From assembly GCF_007828045.1 (NCBI RefSeq), contig NZ_VITN01000003.1:124001-188000 (forward strand): 64,000 bases of DNA, in the 5' to 3' direction. A model generated the notes under the pieces. It was not told the origin of the DNA. It did no database searches and saw nothing but the letters and a program-made list of their open reading frames with translations. A program made the translations under genes and the position numbers. Below, in pieces: positions 27,320 through 37,692 of the stretch. How positions within the stretch are numbered: position 1 is the stretch's first letter; each line of letters opens with the position of its first letter. The DNA comes from Nitrospirillum amazonense (GTDB taxonomy: Bacteria > Pseudomonadota > Alphaproteobacteria > Azospirillales > Azospirillaceae).

Positions 27320-28438
27320 TCAGGGGTCGCGCGCCGGGCCCGCCGCCACCTGCTGCGCCATGGCGCGGCCGGCGCCAAGCGGGACCGGCGAAGCGACCGT
27401 GGCGCCCAGCATGCCGCCCAGGATCGGAGCGGCCACCGGCTGGCGGTTCAGGCCGTGGTGCAGGGCGATGTCCAGCACCCAGCTGAGATAGGTGTCGATC
27501 ATGCCGCCGACATGGAAGGCCGGGCAGCCGGTGAACAGCCGGTCATGGCCGGTGCTCATGGGGGTGATGCCGTCCAGCCGCAGGTCCAGGCGCCGGTCCG
27601 CCCCTTCCCCCACCAGGCGGAAGGGCGAGCCCTCGTGCGTGGTGGGGTTCACGGCGGAGTCGCCATGGGGATGCAGGTGGGCCGCCTCCAGGAAGGTGAC
27701 GATCATGCCCAGGCTGCCCGAGGCCAGCGTGGCGATTTCCTTGCGTGAGCGCCACAGCATGGCGCGCCATTCCGCTGGCGGCAGGTCCACGCCCAGATAG
27801 TAGGCGGCCTCCACCAGGCTCCAGCACACGTGCAGGGCGGTGTTGCTGCCGGTCTTGGCGATGCTCAGCACCGAATGGTCGGCGCGGCGGTATAGGGCGG
27901 ACCCGGCGAAGAAGCGACGCGCGGCGCGGGCCATGCGGCCGAAGGGGCAGGCGATGGGCGCCTCGGGCGCGCCACGCGCCTCCAGATCGGCGATCCAGTC
28001 GTCCAGTTCCTTGTTCAGGCCCAGGCAGCCGGCGGTGCGCAGCAGGCCGAAACGATGATGCGCGCTCATCCACGTGGGCAGTGCCGCGAAGGGGCCGGCA
28101 CCGGTGTCCTTCATCCGCTCCATGGCGCGGGCCAGGGGGCGGCGGAAGTCACGGAACAGGAAGACCAGGTGCATGTTGCCCTTCAGCCGGTCGATGTTGT
28201 CGCTGCTGAGGGGCAGGTCGGCATGGGCGCGGGCCAGATAGGCGTCCAGCGCGTCCGGGTCGCCTGCCATGTCCATCATCTCCAGCACCGGCGTCACCGC
28301 CAGGCGTTGGATGCCGGCGGCGGCGTGCGCCTCCTGATAGGCCCGGGCGAAGGAGCCGGTGTGCGCCTCCGTCTCCAGCCCAAGGCTGCTGGACACGGGG
28401 TCGGTCGAGTTCAGGCCGGAAACAACGCCACCATCCAT
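27320..28438 (-). CDS. Unrecognised 372-residue protein
   Basis: I do not recognise this family. The frame has clear coding character and starts at ATG 28438 (MDGGVVSGLNSTDPV); ATG 28492 is also open. It is mostly helical and soluble, with no signal peptide or membrane segment. Notable stretches are LPLSSDNIDRLKGNMHLVFLFRDFRRPLARAMERM, PTWMSAHHRFGLLRTAGCLGLNKELDDWI and GHDRLFTGCPAFHVGGMIDTYLSWVLDIALHH. Several histidines in the second half could bind a metal or heme. It sits between a penicillin-acylase gene and an RluA gene on the same strand. Confidence 0.75.
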   Translation of the reverse strand: MDGGVVSGLNSTDPVSSSLGLETEAHTGSFARAYQEAHAAAGIQRLAVTPVLEMMDMAGDPDALDAYLARAHADLPLSSDNIDRLKGNMHLVFLFRDFRRPLARAMERMKDTGAGPFAALPTWMSAHHRFGLLRTAGCLGLNKELDDWIADLEARGAPEAPIACPFGRMARAARRFFAGSALYRRADHSVLSIAKTGSNTALHVCWSLVEAAYYLGVDLPPAEWRAMLWRSRKEIATLASGSLGMIVTFLEAAHLHPHGDSAVNPTTHEGSPFRLVGEGADRRLDLRLDGITPMSTGHDRLFTGCPAFHVGGMIDTYLSWVLDIALHHGLNRQPVAAPILGGMLGATVASPVPLGAGRAMAQQVAAGPARDP

Positions 28439-28601
28439 GATCCAGGCACCCCGCAAATGAAGTCGGGGTTTCCCAAGCACGGGGCGGGCCACGCGTTGAT
28501 CACAATGGAATCAATGCACTACTGCATCAGCGGCAAATTTGATGATGTCCGGCCCTGATGAATTTTGCCGGCATCCTTGCTAAAAGCAGGCAGAAATTGC
28601 C

Positions 28602-28641
28602 GAATGCATGATGGCATTGATGGCGATGCCATCATGCATTC
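28602..28641. terminator. Long perfect stem-loop after the penicillin-acylase gene
   Basis: GAATGCATGATGGCA at 28602-28616 pairs perfectly with TGCCATCATGCATTC at 28627-28641 over a 10-base loop. It begins 4 bp past the stop of the acylase gene, in the direction of transcription. No long U run follows, so termination, mRNA stabilisation or attenuation before the unrecognised gene are all possible. Confidence 0.6.
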
Positions 28642-28645
28642 CGCA

Positions 28646-31102
28646 TCAGGGCGTCGGCACCCCCTTGGCGGGCTCCAGCGTCATGCGCCAGCGGGCCGCC
28701 CCCGGCAGCAGCGGCGTCGGGCGGCCCTGCACCCAGTCCTCATGCCCCTTGTTGTAATAGGGGGACAGGGGGTGGCCGCTCTGGCCCGTGGGCATGTGGA
28801 ACAGGCCCGTGTCCTCATGCCCCGGCGAGACCACCAGGCGTTCGGAGGCGCCGAAGCTGGGGGCGGTCACGCGCGGCTGGTACAGGTCGCCGGCCACCGG
28901 CTCCCCCGGCGGGTCGAGATAGGGGCTGAGCAGCGGCTGGATGTTCGAGATGGGATGGCGGATGGCGAGGCGGTTGCGGTCGCCCCAGGTGAAATGGGCG
29001 ATGTCGCCGCCGTTCTGCGCGATGCGCTCGCGCACGTCCTTCAGCGCGGCGTCGATCAGGGCGTCCCAGCTCTTGTAACCCGGGGGCACCAGTCCGGCGG
29101 GCCGGGCGGTCAGCAGGCGGCGCGCCGGCCCTTCGGCCTGGTGGCTGACCAGGTCGTTGGCGTGATCGCCGGCCGGTCCCGCCAGCGGGGCGGTGTAGGC
29201 CTGGTACAGCCGATCGACCAGGGCGCTACGGAAGGTGCGCACCAGGCGATAGCCGACGGAGGGGATGGCGGCGCGGCCGCCCCAGCTTTCCACCGGCGCC
29301 ACCAGGTTGGCCAGCGCCTGGTCGCTGGCCCGTTCGCCCAAGGCCTGCAGCATCAGGCGCTGCCAGAAATCCAGCATGGGCGCGCGGTCGTCCAGCTGGA
29401 TGGCCAGCAGGTCCTTTTCAGTGAAGGTATCCTTGGCCAGCAGATCGTCGCGAATCTGGCCGGCGCGGCTGCCCAGGGCGTAGTCGCCGAAACCCAGCTT
29501 GGCCAGGGCGTCGCCGCCCACCACCCGGGTGTTGGCGGTCCACAGGCGGCCATACTGGGGATTGGCGATGACCGGCACCTCCGCCGGGGACAGATAACCG
29601 TTCCAGCCGGCCTTGCCGTCGGCCCAGCTGGTCGGCAGGGTGCCGTCGTGGCCGAAGCGGCGGGGCACCAGTCCCACCACGGTCCAGGCCAGGTTGCCCT
29701 TGGTATCGACCACCATCATATTCTCGTTGGGGATGGGCAGGCGATGGGCGATGGCCACCGCCTCCTCCACCGAGCCCGCCTGCTCCAGGGCGGCGCCCGC
29801 GGTCATCACCTCCGCCCCCACGTCGTGCGCCACCCAGCGATAGGCCAGCTTGCGCCCCTGCGCGTCGGTGCCGATCACTGGGCCCCAGTCGCTGTCCTCG
29901 ATGGTGATACTGGGGCAGGTCGGCGCGGGGCACAGCACCTGCCGGTTCTTTTCCAGGGTCTTGGGGCCGTCCGGCGTCTTATAGCGGTCGGGATCGCCAT
30001 CCACCGGTTCCAGGATGACCACGTCGCCGGTGTCGACATAGGCGTCGGTGTAACCCCAGGCCACATGCCTGTTGCTGCCCACCACCAGCAACGGATTGCC
30101 CGGCAGGGTGACGCCGACCAGGTCCAGGGTGGGCGTGTCCGACCCGGCGGGCTTCACCACCAGCCGCGCGCGGTACCAGGTGTTGGGCGTGCGCAGGCCC
30201 AGGTGCATGTCGTTGGCCACCATGGCGGCGCCGGTGCCGGTCAGGGCGCCGCTGACCGCCCAGTTGTTGCTGCCGCGGATCATCGACTCGCTGTCGGGGG
30301 CCTCATTGTCGGGGGCCCCGTCCTGCCGCGGCACCGCCTGGCCCATCTTGATGGCGGGGGTGTAGCTGGCCGGCATGGGCGGCTCGGGCAGGGTGCTGCC
30401 GTCCAGCGGCGCGTCCAGTTCCGTTCCCTTCGGGTACAGGAAGTTGGCCATCAGGGGACCCAGCTGGTCCATGGCCAGCTCCAGGCGGCGCTCATCCCAT
30501 CCGTCGGAGGACTGCAGGTCGAAATACATGGCGTCCACCACCAGCAGCGTGTCCTCCAGGCTCCAAGGCTGGGGGTGCTGGCGCAGCAGCGCGTACTCGA
30601 AGGGCGCGACCTTAAGGCCGTCCAGCCCGGCGTTCACGCCGGCGGTGTAGGCCGCCAGCATGGCATGCTGCTCGGGGCTGGCGCGTTCCACGGCGGCATG
30701 GGCGCGGTCGCGGAACCGGTGCAGGCGGCGCGGCGTGTCGAACTTGGCGGCCAGCGGGCCGAACAGGCCCGACAATTCGCCGGCGGCGCCGCGGCGGGTC
30801 AGGTCCATCTGGAAATAGCGTTCCTGGGCGTGCAGGAAGCCCAGGCCGTACATCAGGCTGACGCGGTCGGGCCCCGTCAGGGTGGGCACGCCGTTCTCAT
30901 CCCGCTCCACCGTCACCGGGCCGCTCAGGCCGGGGATGGCGGCGGTTCCCTCCAACTGGGGCAGGCTGGCGTTCAGGCTCCATGCCACCCAGCCGCCCAG
31001 CCCCGCGATCCCGACCACCACCACGCCGGCGATCCCGCCCAGCCATGCCAGAACCCGGCGCCCGGTGCGGCGGTCGGTCTTCGCTTCCATTCCTGTCCCC
31101 AT
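28646..31102 (-). CDS. Penicillin acylase family protein (Ntn hydrolase)
   Basis: This 818-residue protein has an N-terminal membrane or signal segment (VLAWLGGIAGVVVVGIAGLGGWVAW) and the acylase architecture. The alpha part contains DENGVPTLTGPDRVSLMYGLGFLHAQERYFQMDLTRR. The self-cleavage site is RGSNNWAVSG, with Ser278 expected to become the N-terminal nucleophile. VANDMHLGLRTPNTWYRARL and NRHVAWGYTDAYVDTGDV follow. Members hydrolyse amides such as penicillins or acyl-homoserine lactones; the substrate is not predictable. ATG 31090 is an alternative start. Confidence 0.93.
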   Translation of the reverse strand: MGTGMEAKTDRRTGRRVLAWLGGIAGVVVVGIAGLGGWVAWSLNASLPQLEGTAAIPGLSGPVTVERDENGVPTLTGPDRVSLMYGLGFLHAQERYFQMDLTRRGAAGELSGLFGPLAAKFDTPRRLHRFRDRAHAAVERASPEQHAMLAAYTAGVNAGLDGLKVAPFEYALLRQHPQPWSLEDTLLVVDAMYFDLQSSDGWDERRLELAMDQLGPLMANFLYPKGTELDAPLDGSTLPEPPMPASYTPAIKMGQAVPRQDGAPDNEAPDSESMIRGSNNWAVSGALTGTGAAMVANDMHLGLRTPNTWYRARLVVKPAGSDTPTLDLVGVTLPGNPLLVVGSNRHVAWGYTDAYVDTGDVVILEPVDGDPDRYKTPDGPKTLEKNRQVLCPAPTCPSITIEDSDWGPVIGTDAQGRKLAYRWVAHDVGAEVMTAGAALEQAGSVEEAVAIAHRLPIPNENMMVVDTKGNLAWTVVGLVPRRFGHDGTLPTSWADGKAGWNGYLSPAEVPVIANPQYGRLWTANTRVVGGDALAKLGFGDYALGSRAGQIRDDLLAKDTFTEKDLLAIQLDDRAPMLDFWQRLMLQALGERASDQALANLVAPVESWGGRAAIPSVGYRLVRTFRSALVDRLYQAYTAPLAGPAGDHANDLVSHQAEGPARRLLTARPAGLVPPGYKSWDALIDAALKDVRERIAQNGGDIAHFTWGDRNRLAIRHPISNIQPLLSPYLDPPGEPVAGDLYQPRVTAPSFGASERLVVSPGHEDTGLFHMPTGQSGHPLSPYYNKGHEDWVQGRPTPLLPGAARWRMTLEPAKGVPTP

Positions 31103-31108
31103 GCCTCA

Positions 31109-31131
31109 GGCCCTGTTCTTGATGCAGGGCC
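31109..31131 (-). terminator. Stem-loop between the UbiH-type and acylase genes
   Basis: GGCCCTG at 31109-31115 pairs with CAGGGCC at 31125-31131 over a 9-base loop, downstream of the UbiH-type gene and close before the acylase start. It may end UbiH transcription, but no U run is obvious. Confidence 0.35.
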
Positions 31132-31212
31132 GCTGGGGCCCGCCGCCCTGGCGGCGGGGCATTCTCGTCCAATGTGTCCGCCGATGGCAACAAATCCAAC
31201 GGCGTCACGGGT

Positions 31213-32478
31213 TTACAGCGGCTCCCCCCGTACCAGGCGCGGCAGCTCGCCGACGATGCCCATGGCGTGGCGCATGAACAGCTTCTTCAGCGGCATCAGG
31301 GGGGCGGAGTTGACGGCCGCCAGGCCCAGGCCGCGGGCCACCTTCAACGGGGCGATGTCGTTGGAGAACAGGCGGGTCAGGCCATCGGTCACGCCCAGCA
31401 GGCTGACATTGTCGAAGCGGCGCCAGCGCTGGTAGCGCTCCAGCGTCGCCGCGCCGCCCACGTCCAGGCCCAGGCGCCAGGCGTCGACGATCACCTCCGC
31501 CAGGGCCGCCAGGTCGCGCAGGCCCATGTTCAGTCCCTGCCCAGCGATGGGATGCATGGCATGGATGGTCTCGCTGATCAGCGCCAGGCGGCGGTCGATA
31601 TAGCGCTGGGCGTGCTGCCACGACAGGGGGAAGCTGTAACGCCCGCCGATGGGCCGCACCGCCCCCAGCCAGTCGCCGATGCGGGCCTGCAGCTCGGCGG
31701 TGAAGGCCGCCTCGTCCAGGCCCATGTAGTGGGGCACCGCGGCACTCTTGTCCGACCAGACGATGGAGGTGCGGTTGCCCGTCAGGGGCAGCATGGCGAA
31801 CGGCCCGCTGGGCAGGAACATTTCCACCGCCACGCCGTGGTGGGGGAATTCATGCTCCACCGTCACGGCGATGGCCGTCTGGTCATAGCTGCCGCCGACC
31901 AGCTCAATGCCGGCGTCCTTGCGGCACAGGCTGCCCCGTCCGTCGGCACCCACCACCAGGCGGGCGCGCACGCGGCGGCCGTCGGCCAGGGTGATGGTGG
32001 CCATGGCGGCGCCCTCCTTGGCGTCACCACGATCCAGGGCTGTCACCTCCACCGGTGCCAGGTGGGTGACGGACGGCAGCTCCGCCAGGCGGGCGAACTG
32101 CGCCCGGCGCAGCACGATGTTCTCGACGATGTAGCCGAAGGGCTGGTCGCCCACTTCGCGGTGGTCGTAATGCAGAAAGGTCGGCCGGTTCTGGTCGGTG
32201 ACGCGGATGTCCAGGATGGGTCCGGCGTCGCCGTTCAGGTGGGCCCACACCCCCGCCCCCTCCAGGATCTTCTTGCTGCCGTGGGAAATGGCGGTGGTGC
32301 GGCCATCGAAGGTGGCGCCCAGCTGGTGGGCCGGGCTGTCGCGGTCGATGCACAGGGTGCGCACCCCGGCCGTGCCCAACGCCGCCGCCAGCGACAGGCC
32401 GGCCAGGCCGCCGCCCACGATGGCGACGTCAGCGATCAGATCGGTATCGGCGGTGGGCGCGGGCGCTTCGGTGGACAT
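31213..32478 (-). CDS. UbiH/UbiF/VisC/COQ6 family FAD-dependent hydroxylase
   Basis: This 421-residue flavoprotein monooxygenase belongs to the ubiquinone biosynthesis hydroxylases. The dinucleotide motif GGGLAGLS starts at 22. DGRTTAISHGSKKILEGAGVW matches the UbiH ring-hydroxylase signature, with VVGADGRGSLCR and HPIAGQGLNMGLRDLAALAEVI later. It would hydroxylate the benzoquinone ring of ubiquinone precursors at the inner membrane; which position is not clear. ATG 32478 is chosen for the N-terminal domain. It is divergent from the P-II gene. Confidence 0.93.
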   Translation of the reverse strand: MSTEAPAPTADTDLIADVAIVGGGLAGLSLAAALGTAGVRTLCIDRDSPAHQLGATFDGRTTAISHGSKKILEGAGVWAHLNGDAGPILDIRVTDQNRPTFLHYDHREVGDQPFGYIVENIVLRRAQFARLAELPSVTHLAPVEVTALDRGDAKEGAAMATITLADGRRVRARLVVGADGRGSLCRKDAGIELVGGSYDQTAIAVTVEHEFPHHGVAVEMFLPSGPFAMLPLTGNRTSIVWSDKSAAVPHYMGLDEAAFTAELQARIGDWLGAVRPIGGRYSFPLSWQHAQRYIDRRLALISETIHAMHPIAGQGLNMGLRDLAALAEVIVDAWRLGLDVGGAATLERYQRWRRFDNVSLLGVTDGLTRLFSNDIAPLKVARGLGLAAVNSAPLMPLKKLFMRHAMGIVGELPRLVRGEPL

Positions 32479-33201
<723 letters not shown>

Positions 33202-33342
33202 ATATGCCGTGACGCCCTGGTCCGCTTTTCATCGAGTTTCTAAGCATTTAGCGGCAAATCCACGGATTCTAAGGCGCTTTCCGGACCGGGGCTGGGGGTG
33301 CCGAAACGCTGTGGGCCTTGTGGGGGCGGGGTCCGGCGGCTA

Positions 33343-33365
33343 ATATCGGGCCATCTTCCCGATAT
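33343..33365. promoter_or_regulatory. Dyad upstream of the aminotransferase gene
   Basis: ATATCGGG at 33343-33350 and CCCGATAT at 33358-33365 are perfect 8-bp inverted arms with the spacer CCATCTT. The site ends 20 bp before the aminotransferase start. It could be an operator or a leader hairpin hiding the ribosome binding site. Confidence 0.5.
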
Positions 33366-33385
33366 GCCCGGACACGATTTTTCCC

Positions 33386-34669
33386 ATGGAACTGGCGGCC
33401 GACCCCCGGCTTTCCGTCACGACGCACCCGGTTGTTGGGGGCCCGACCGTGGGGCCGTCCCTGAACGGTCGCCTGGGCGGGCTGTCGGACTATCCCTTCA
33501 CCCGGCTGGCCGCGCTGCTGGCGGACGTGACGCCGCGCAGCAACACCACCCCGCTGATGCTGTCCATCGGCGAGCCGCAGCACGAACCGCCCGCCCTGCT
33601 GGCGCGGACGCTGGCCGCGGCCCCCCTGGCCGACTGGGGCAAATATCCGCCCACCGCCGGTACGGCCCCCTTCCGCGCCGCCGTGCACGGCTGGCTCTGC
33701 CGCCGTTATGGCCTACCCGCCGGCTTCGTGGACGTGGACAAGGGCATCCTGCCCGCCACCGGCACGCGTGAGGCGCTGTTCCAGGTGGCGCTGCTGGCCA
33801 CGCCGCAGCGGAAAGACGGCCGCCAGCCGGCGGTGCTGATCCCCAACCCCTTCTACGCCGTGTACGAGGGGGCCGCCGCCCTGGCGGGGGCGGAGCCGGT
33901 GTTCATGCCGGCCACCCGTGAGACCGGCTTCCTGCCCGACCTGGATGCCTTGGCGCCCGACCTGCTGGCCCGCACGGCCCTGATGTACCTGTGCACGCCC
34001 AGCAACCCGCAAGGGGCGGTGGCGGACCTGGCCTACCTGAAGAAGGCCATCACCCTGGCCCGCGCCTACGGCTTCGTCCTGGCGCTGGACGAATGCTATG
34101 CCGAGATCTGGGACAAGGCCCCGCCCCCCGGCGGGTTCGAGGCGGCACTGGCCCTGGAAAACGACGGGGCCGGCCGGGGCACGGCCAACCTGCTGGTGTT
34201 CAATTCCCTGTCCAAACGGTCCAGCGCCGCCGGCCTGCGGTCCGGCTTCATCGCTGGCGACCCCGCGCTGATCCAGGCCTTCACCCGCCTGCGCAGCTAT
34301 GCCCTGGCCGGCAACGCCCTGCCCGCGCTGGCCGCCGCCGTCGCGCTATGGGGCGATGACGCGCACGTGGAGGAGAACCGGCGCCTCTACCGTCAGAAGA
34401 TCGACGCGGCCGAGGCGGCGCTGAAGGGCCGTTATGGCTTCTACCGCCCGGCCGGCGGCTTCTTTCTTTGGCTGGAGGTGGGCGACGGCGAGGCCGCCAC
34501 CCGCCGGCTGTGGGGGGAGGCGGGTCTGCGCGTGCTGCCCGGCGCGTACTTCACGCGATCGGAACCGGACGGCAGCAACGCCGGCCACCCCTACATCCGT
34601 GTGGCCCTGGTGCACGACACCGAAACGGTGGCCCGCGCCTGTGAGACGATCGCCCGGGTGTTGGAATGA
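33386..34669 (+). CDS. dapC: Class I/II aminotransferase, N-succinyldiaminopimelate aminotransferase-like (DapC)
   Basis: This 427-residue PLP enzyme has the fold-type I pattern. LMLSIGEPQHEPPALL lies near 57-72, Asn207 in CTPSNPQG, Asp235 and Tyr238 in LDECYAE, and the PLP lysine is Lys277 in SLSKRSSAAGLRSGF. The SLSKRS...GLRSGF motif resembles DapC, which makes N-succinyl-diaminopimelate in lysine synthesis. The N-terminus is about 25 residues longer than usual. dapB lies elsewhere in the window. A dyad precedes it and a terminator follows. Confidence 0.88.
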   Translation: MELAADPRLSVTTHPVVGGPTVGPSLNGRLGGLSDYPFTRLAALLADVTPRSNTTPLMLSIGEPQHEPPALLARTLAAAPLADWGKYPPTAGTAPFRAAVHGWLCRRYGLPAGFVDVDKGILPATGTREALFQVALLATPQRKDGRQPAVLIPNPFYAVYEGAAALAGAEPVFMPATRETGFLPDLDALAPDLLARTALMYLCTPSNPQGAVADLAYLKKAITLARAYGFVLALDECYAEIWDKAPPPGGFEAALALENDGAGRGTANLLVFNSLSKRSSAAGLRSGFIAGDPALIQAFTRLRSYALAGNALPALAAAVALWGDDAHVEENRRLYRQKIDAAEAALKGRYGFYRPAGGFFLWLEVGDGEAATRRLWGEAGLRVLPGAYFTRSEPDGSNAGHPYIRVALVHDTETVARACETIARVLE

Positions 34670-34689
34670 CCGGTGTTGGGATGACCAGC

Positions 34690-34708
34690 ACCGGGCACAC
34701 CCGGTTTT
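34690..34708 (+). terminator. Intrinsic terminator after the aminotransferase
   Basis: ACCGGG at 34690-34695 pairs with CCCGGT at 34700-34705 around a CACA loop, followed by TTT. It lies 20 bp past the stop. Confidence 0.65.
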
Positions 34709-34834
34709 CGGCCTGACATAAAGTTGCCTGATACCGTGTTTACTCCCTGGAACCAGCCTGCGCCCGAAGGGGCAACGGCACCGATTTCGACATTTAACCC
34801 ACGCCCGTAAGTTTTCAGGAACGAGCGACGGCCC

Positions 34835-37573
34835 ATGACGACCCGCTTTGCCACAACCCCCGGTTCCCGGGGCAACCGCGATCCCCTGTCCTCAGGTTCC
34901 GGGGCCGGCCCCGCGCCCACCGGCCCCGGCAAGCGCCGGCGGGGCAGCCTTTTGCCCGAGGGTGCCTCGCAGTTCCTGATGCGCCGCGCCACCGAGGTGG
35001 GCGGCCTGTGCGTGGTGCTGCTGGCCCTGGCGCTGGCCGCCATCCTTTTCAGTTACGACCCCAACGACCCCTCCTGGAACACGGCCGGCCCCCACACCAC
35101 TGTGCACAACGTGGCGGGGGCCTTCGGCTCCTATACCGCCGACGTGCTGGTACAATCCTTCGGCTTGGCCGCCTATCTGCTGGCGGTCATCATCGCCGGC
35201 TGGGGCGTGCGCATCCTGCGCCACGACCCGCCCAGCTTCTGGGCGGGGCGCGTCGCCGCCGGCCTGTTCGCCATCACCCTGGCGGGCGTCTCGCTGGGCG
35301 GCATCTCCGCCCCCTTCGGCGGCGGCGCCGGCGGCAACGCCGGCCGCGTCATCGTCACGCTGGTCGACCGTTTCATCGCCAGCCACCTGGGGTGGAGCAG
35401 CCCGGTGGTGTTGGGCCTGGTCATGGCCTTCGCCACCGTGGCGCTGATCGTCGTGGCTCTGGGCGTGCCCTTTTACCAGGCTTTCGCCGCCGTGGGCGCC
35501 ACCTACGGCTTCCTGCGCCGCGCCGGCCAGTGGCGACCCGCGCTTAAGCCCAAGCCCGCTTCCGTCCGCCGCGGGCCCGAACCGGCCTATGAGCCGGAGG
35601 ACGAGGCGTATGAGGAGTATGCGGAGGAAACGGCCGCCCCCGCCGGCGGCCTGGCCGGGCGGCTGCGCGCCGCCGCCGGCTCCGCGCTGGAGGGTGGCCT
35701 CGGCGGGCTCAGCGGCATCGCCGGTGGCCTCAAGGGCGGCCTGGCCGACACGCTGAGGGGCCTGTCGGCGCCGAAGCGGGCCGCGCCGGTGCCCCGCCGG
35801 GAACCCGGCTTCGGCGACGGCACGCGCCGCGAACCCAGCCTGTCCATCCCCCCGCTGGATCGCCCCGCCGACCGCGAACCGCCGCGCGACGGCGAATTGG
35901 CGGTGGAGGGTGAGGCCGCCCCCCGCCGGCCCCTGGCCACCGTGGTGCCGCCCAAGGCCAAGCCGGTGGAGATTGCGCGCAAGGCGCCGACGCCGGTGCA
36001 GTCCAGCCTGGACCTGGAACCCGACGGGCCCAGCGAATACGAACTGCCGCCGGTGGACCTGCTGCAACTGCCCGACCTGTCGGTGCGCAGCCCCGGCGTG
36101 AACGAGGAAGGCCTGCGCCAGAACGCGCAGCTGTTGGAAGGCGTGCTGGACGATTTCGGCGTGAAGGGTGAGATCGGCAAGGTCCATCCCGGCCCTGTCG
36201 TCACGCTTTACGAACTGGAACCGGCGCCGGGCACCAAGTCGTCCCGCGTCATCGGCCTGGCCGACGACATCGCCCGGTCCATGAGCGCCGTGTCCGTCCG
36301 CGTGGCGGTGGTGCCGGGCCGCAACGTCATCGGCGTGGAACTGCCCAACGCCAAGCGGGAAACCGTCTACCTGCGCGAACTGCTGGAGGCGGAGACCTAC
36401 GACCGCAGCCAGCACAAGCTGGCCCTGGTGTTGGGCAAGGATATCGGCGGCCAGCCGGTCATCGCGGACCTCGCCCGCATGCCCCACCTGCTGGTGGCCG
36501 GCACCACCGGCTCGGGCAAGTCGGTGGCCATCAACACCATGATCCTGTCGCTGCTCTACCGGCTGCCGCCGGAGAAATGCCGTTTCATCATGGTGGATCC
36601 CAAGATGCTGGAACTGTCCATCTATGAGGGCATCCCCCACCTGCTGGCGCCGGTGGTGACCGACCCGAAGAAGGCGGTGGTGGCCCTTAAGTGGACGGTG
36701 CGGGAGATGGAGGACCGCTACCGCGCCATGTCCAAGCTGGGCGTCCGCAACATCGACGGCTACAACATGCGCCTGCGCGAGGCGCGCCAGAATGGCGAGA
36801 CGCTGACCCGCCGCATCCAGACGGGCTTCGACCCCGACACCGGCAAGCCGGTGTTCGAGGACCAGCCCATCGACCTGACCGAACTGCCCTACATCGTCGT
36901 CATCGTCGACGAGATGGCGGACCTGATGCTGGTGGCGGGCAAGGACATCGAGGCCGCCATCCAGCGCCTGGCCCAGATGGCCCGCGCCGCCGGCATCCAC
37001 ATCATCATGGCGACGCAGCGCCCCTCGGTGGACGTCATCACCGGCACCATCAAGGCCAACTTCCCCACCCGCATCAGCTTCCAGGTGACCTCCAAGATCG
37101 ACAGCCGCACCATCCTGGGTGAACAGGGTGCCGAACAGCTGCTGGGCCAGGGCGACATGCTCTACATGGCCGGTGGTGGCCGCATCACCCGCGTCCATGG
37201 CCCCTTCGTCCGCGACCAAGAGGTGGAGGACGTGGTGAAGTTCCTGAAGGCGCAGGGCGAGCCCAACTACGTCGACGCCGTTACCGAGGAAGACGACGTC
37301 AGTCCCTTCGATGAGGACGGCGGGTCGGGCGGCGGTGGCGCCGGCGGCAACGGCAGCTCGGGCGACGATCTCTACGACCAGGCGGTGGCCGTGGTCTGCC
37401 GCGAGGGCAAGGCCAGCACCAGCTTTATCCAGCGCCACCTGCGCATCGGCTACAACAGCGCCGCCCGCCTGATCGAGCGCATGGAGCAGGAGGGCGTGGT
37501 CAGCCGCGCCAACCATGTCGGCAAGCGCGAGGTGCTGGCGCGCAACATCGACGACCATGAGCGTGTGAACTAA
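34835..37573 (+). CDS. ftsK: DNA translocase FtsK
   Basis: This 912-residue translocase couples chromosome segregation to division. Residues about 50-225 contain the membrane segments ([27 protein letters not shown] and others). A flexible Pro/Glu-rich linker covers about 230-400. The motor has Walker A GTTGSGKS at 556-563 and [21 protein letters not shown]. The C-terminal gamma winged helix ([25 protein letters not shown]) reads KOPS sites. The ATG at 34835 gives a basic N-terminus. lolA follows after 119 bp, the usual alphaproteobacterial order. Confidence 0.97.
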   Translation: MTTRFATTPGSRGNRDPLSSGSGAGPAPTGPGKRRRGSLLPEGASQFLMRRATEVGGLCVVLLALALAAILFSYDPNDPSWNTAGPHTTVHNVAGAFGSYTADVLVQSFGLAAYLLAVIIAGWGVRILRHDPPSFWAGRVAAGLFAITLAGVSLGGISAPFGGGAGGNAGRVIVTLVDRFIASHLGWSSPVVLGLVMAFATVALIVVALGVPFYQAFAAVGATYGFLRRAGQWRPALKPKPASVRRGPEPAYEPEDEAYEEYAEETAAPAGGLAGRLRAAAGSALEGGLGGLSGIAGGLKGGLADTLRGLSAPKRAAPVPRREPGFGDGTRREPSLSIPPLDRPADREPPRDGELAVEGEAAPRRPLATVVPPKAKPVEIARKAPTPVQSSLDLEPDGPSEYELPPVDLLQLPDLSVRSPGVNEEGLRQNAQLLEGVLDDFGVKGEIGKVHPGPVVTLYELEPAPGTKSSRVIGLADDIARSMSAVSVRVAVVPGRNVIGVELPNAKRETVYLRELLEAETYDRSQHKLALVLGKDIGGQPVIADLARMPHLLVAGTTGSGKSVAINTMILSLLYRLPPEKCRFIMVDPKMLELSIYEGIPHLLAPVVTDPKKAVVALKWTVREMEDRYRAMSKLGVRNIDGYNMRLREARQNGETLTRRIQTGFDPDTGKPVFEDQPIDLTELPYIVVIVDEMADLMLVAGKDIEAAIQRLAQMARAAGIHIIMATQRPSVDVITGTIKANFPTRISFQVTSKIDSRTILGEQGAEQLLGQGDMLYMAGGGRITRVHGPFVRDQEVEDVVKFLKAQGEPNYVDAVTEEDDVSPFDEDGGSGGGGAGGNGSSGDDLYDQAVAVVCREGKASTSFIQRHLRIGYNSAARLIERMEQEGVVSRANHVGKREVLARNIDDHERVN

Positions 37574-37583
37574 CGTGGCGGCT

Positions 37584-37610
37584 GGGGGTGTACGCACGAC
37601 GTACGCCCCC
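37584..37610 (+). terminator. Stem-loop after ftsK
   Basis: An 11-bp stem with one G-T pair (GGGGGTGTACG at 37584-37594, CGTACGCCCCC at 37600-37610) has a 5-base loop and is followed by a pyrimidine-rich stretch. It probably ends or attenuates ftsK transcription before lolA. Confidence 0.6.
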
Positions 37611-37692
37611 TCCCCTTCCTTGGCCGATTTTTCAACACATTGTTATCGCCACCAAAATTCCGCCTTAAAGCGCGGTCTATCCTGAAGGCACC

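Noticed and set aside
28565-31435. A 956-codon open frame antisense to the penicillin-acylase gene
   Set aside because: Its composition is that of a shadow of the real gene, with no recognisable domain; the acylase motifs on the other strand are decisive.
34892-37597. A 901-codon open frame antisense to ftsK
   Set aside because: It lies exactly over ftsK, its sequence is His/Gly/Ala/Val-rich without domains, and long antisense frames are common at this GC content.
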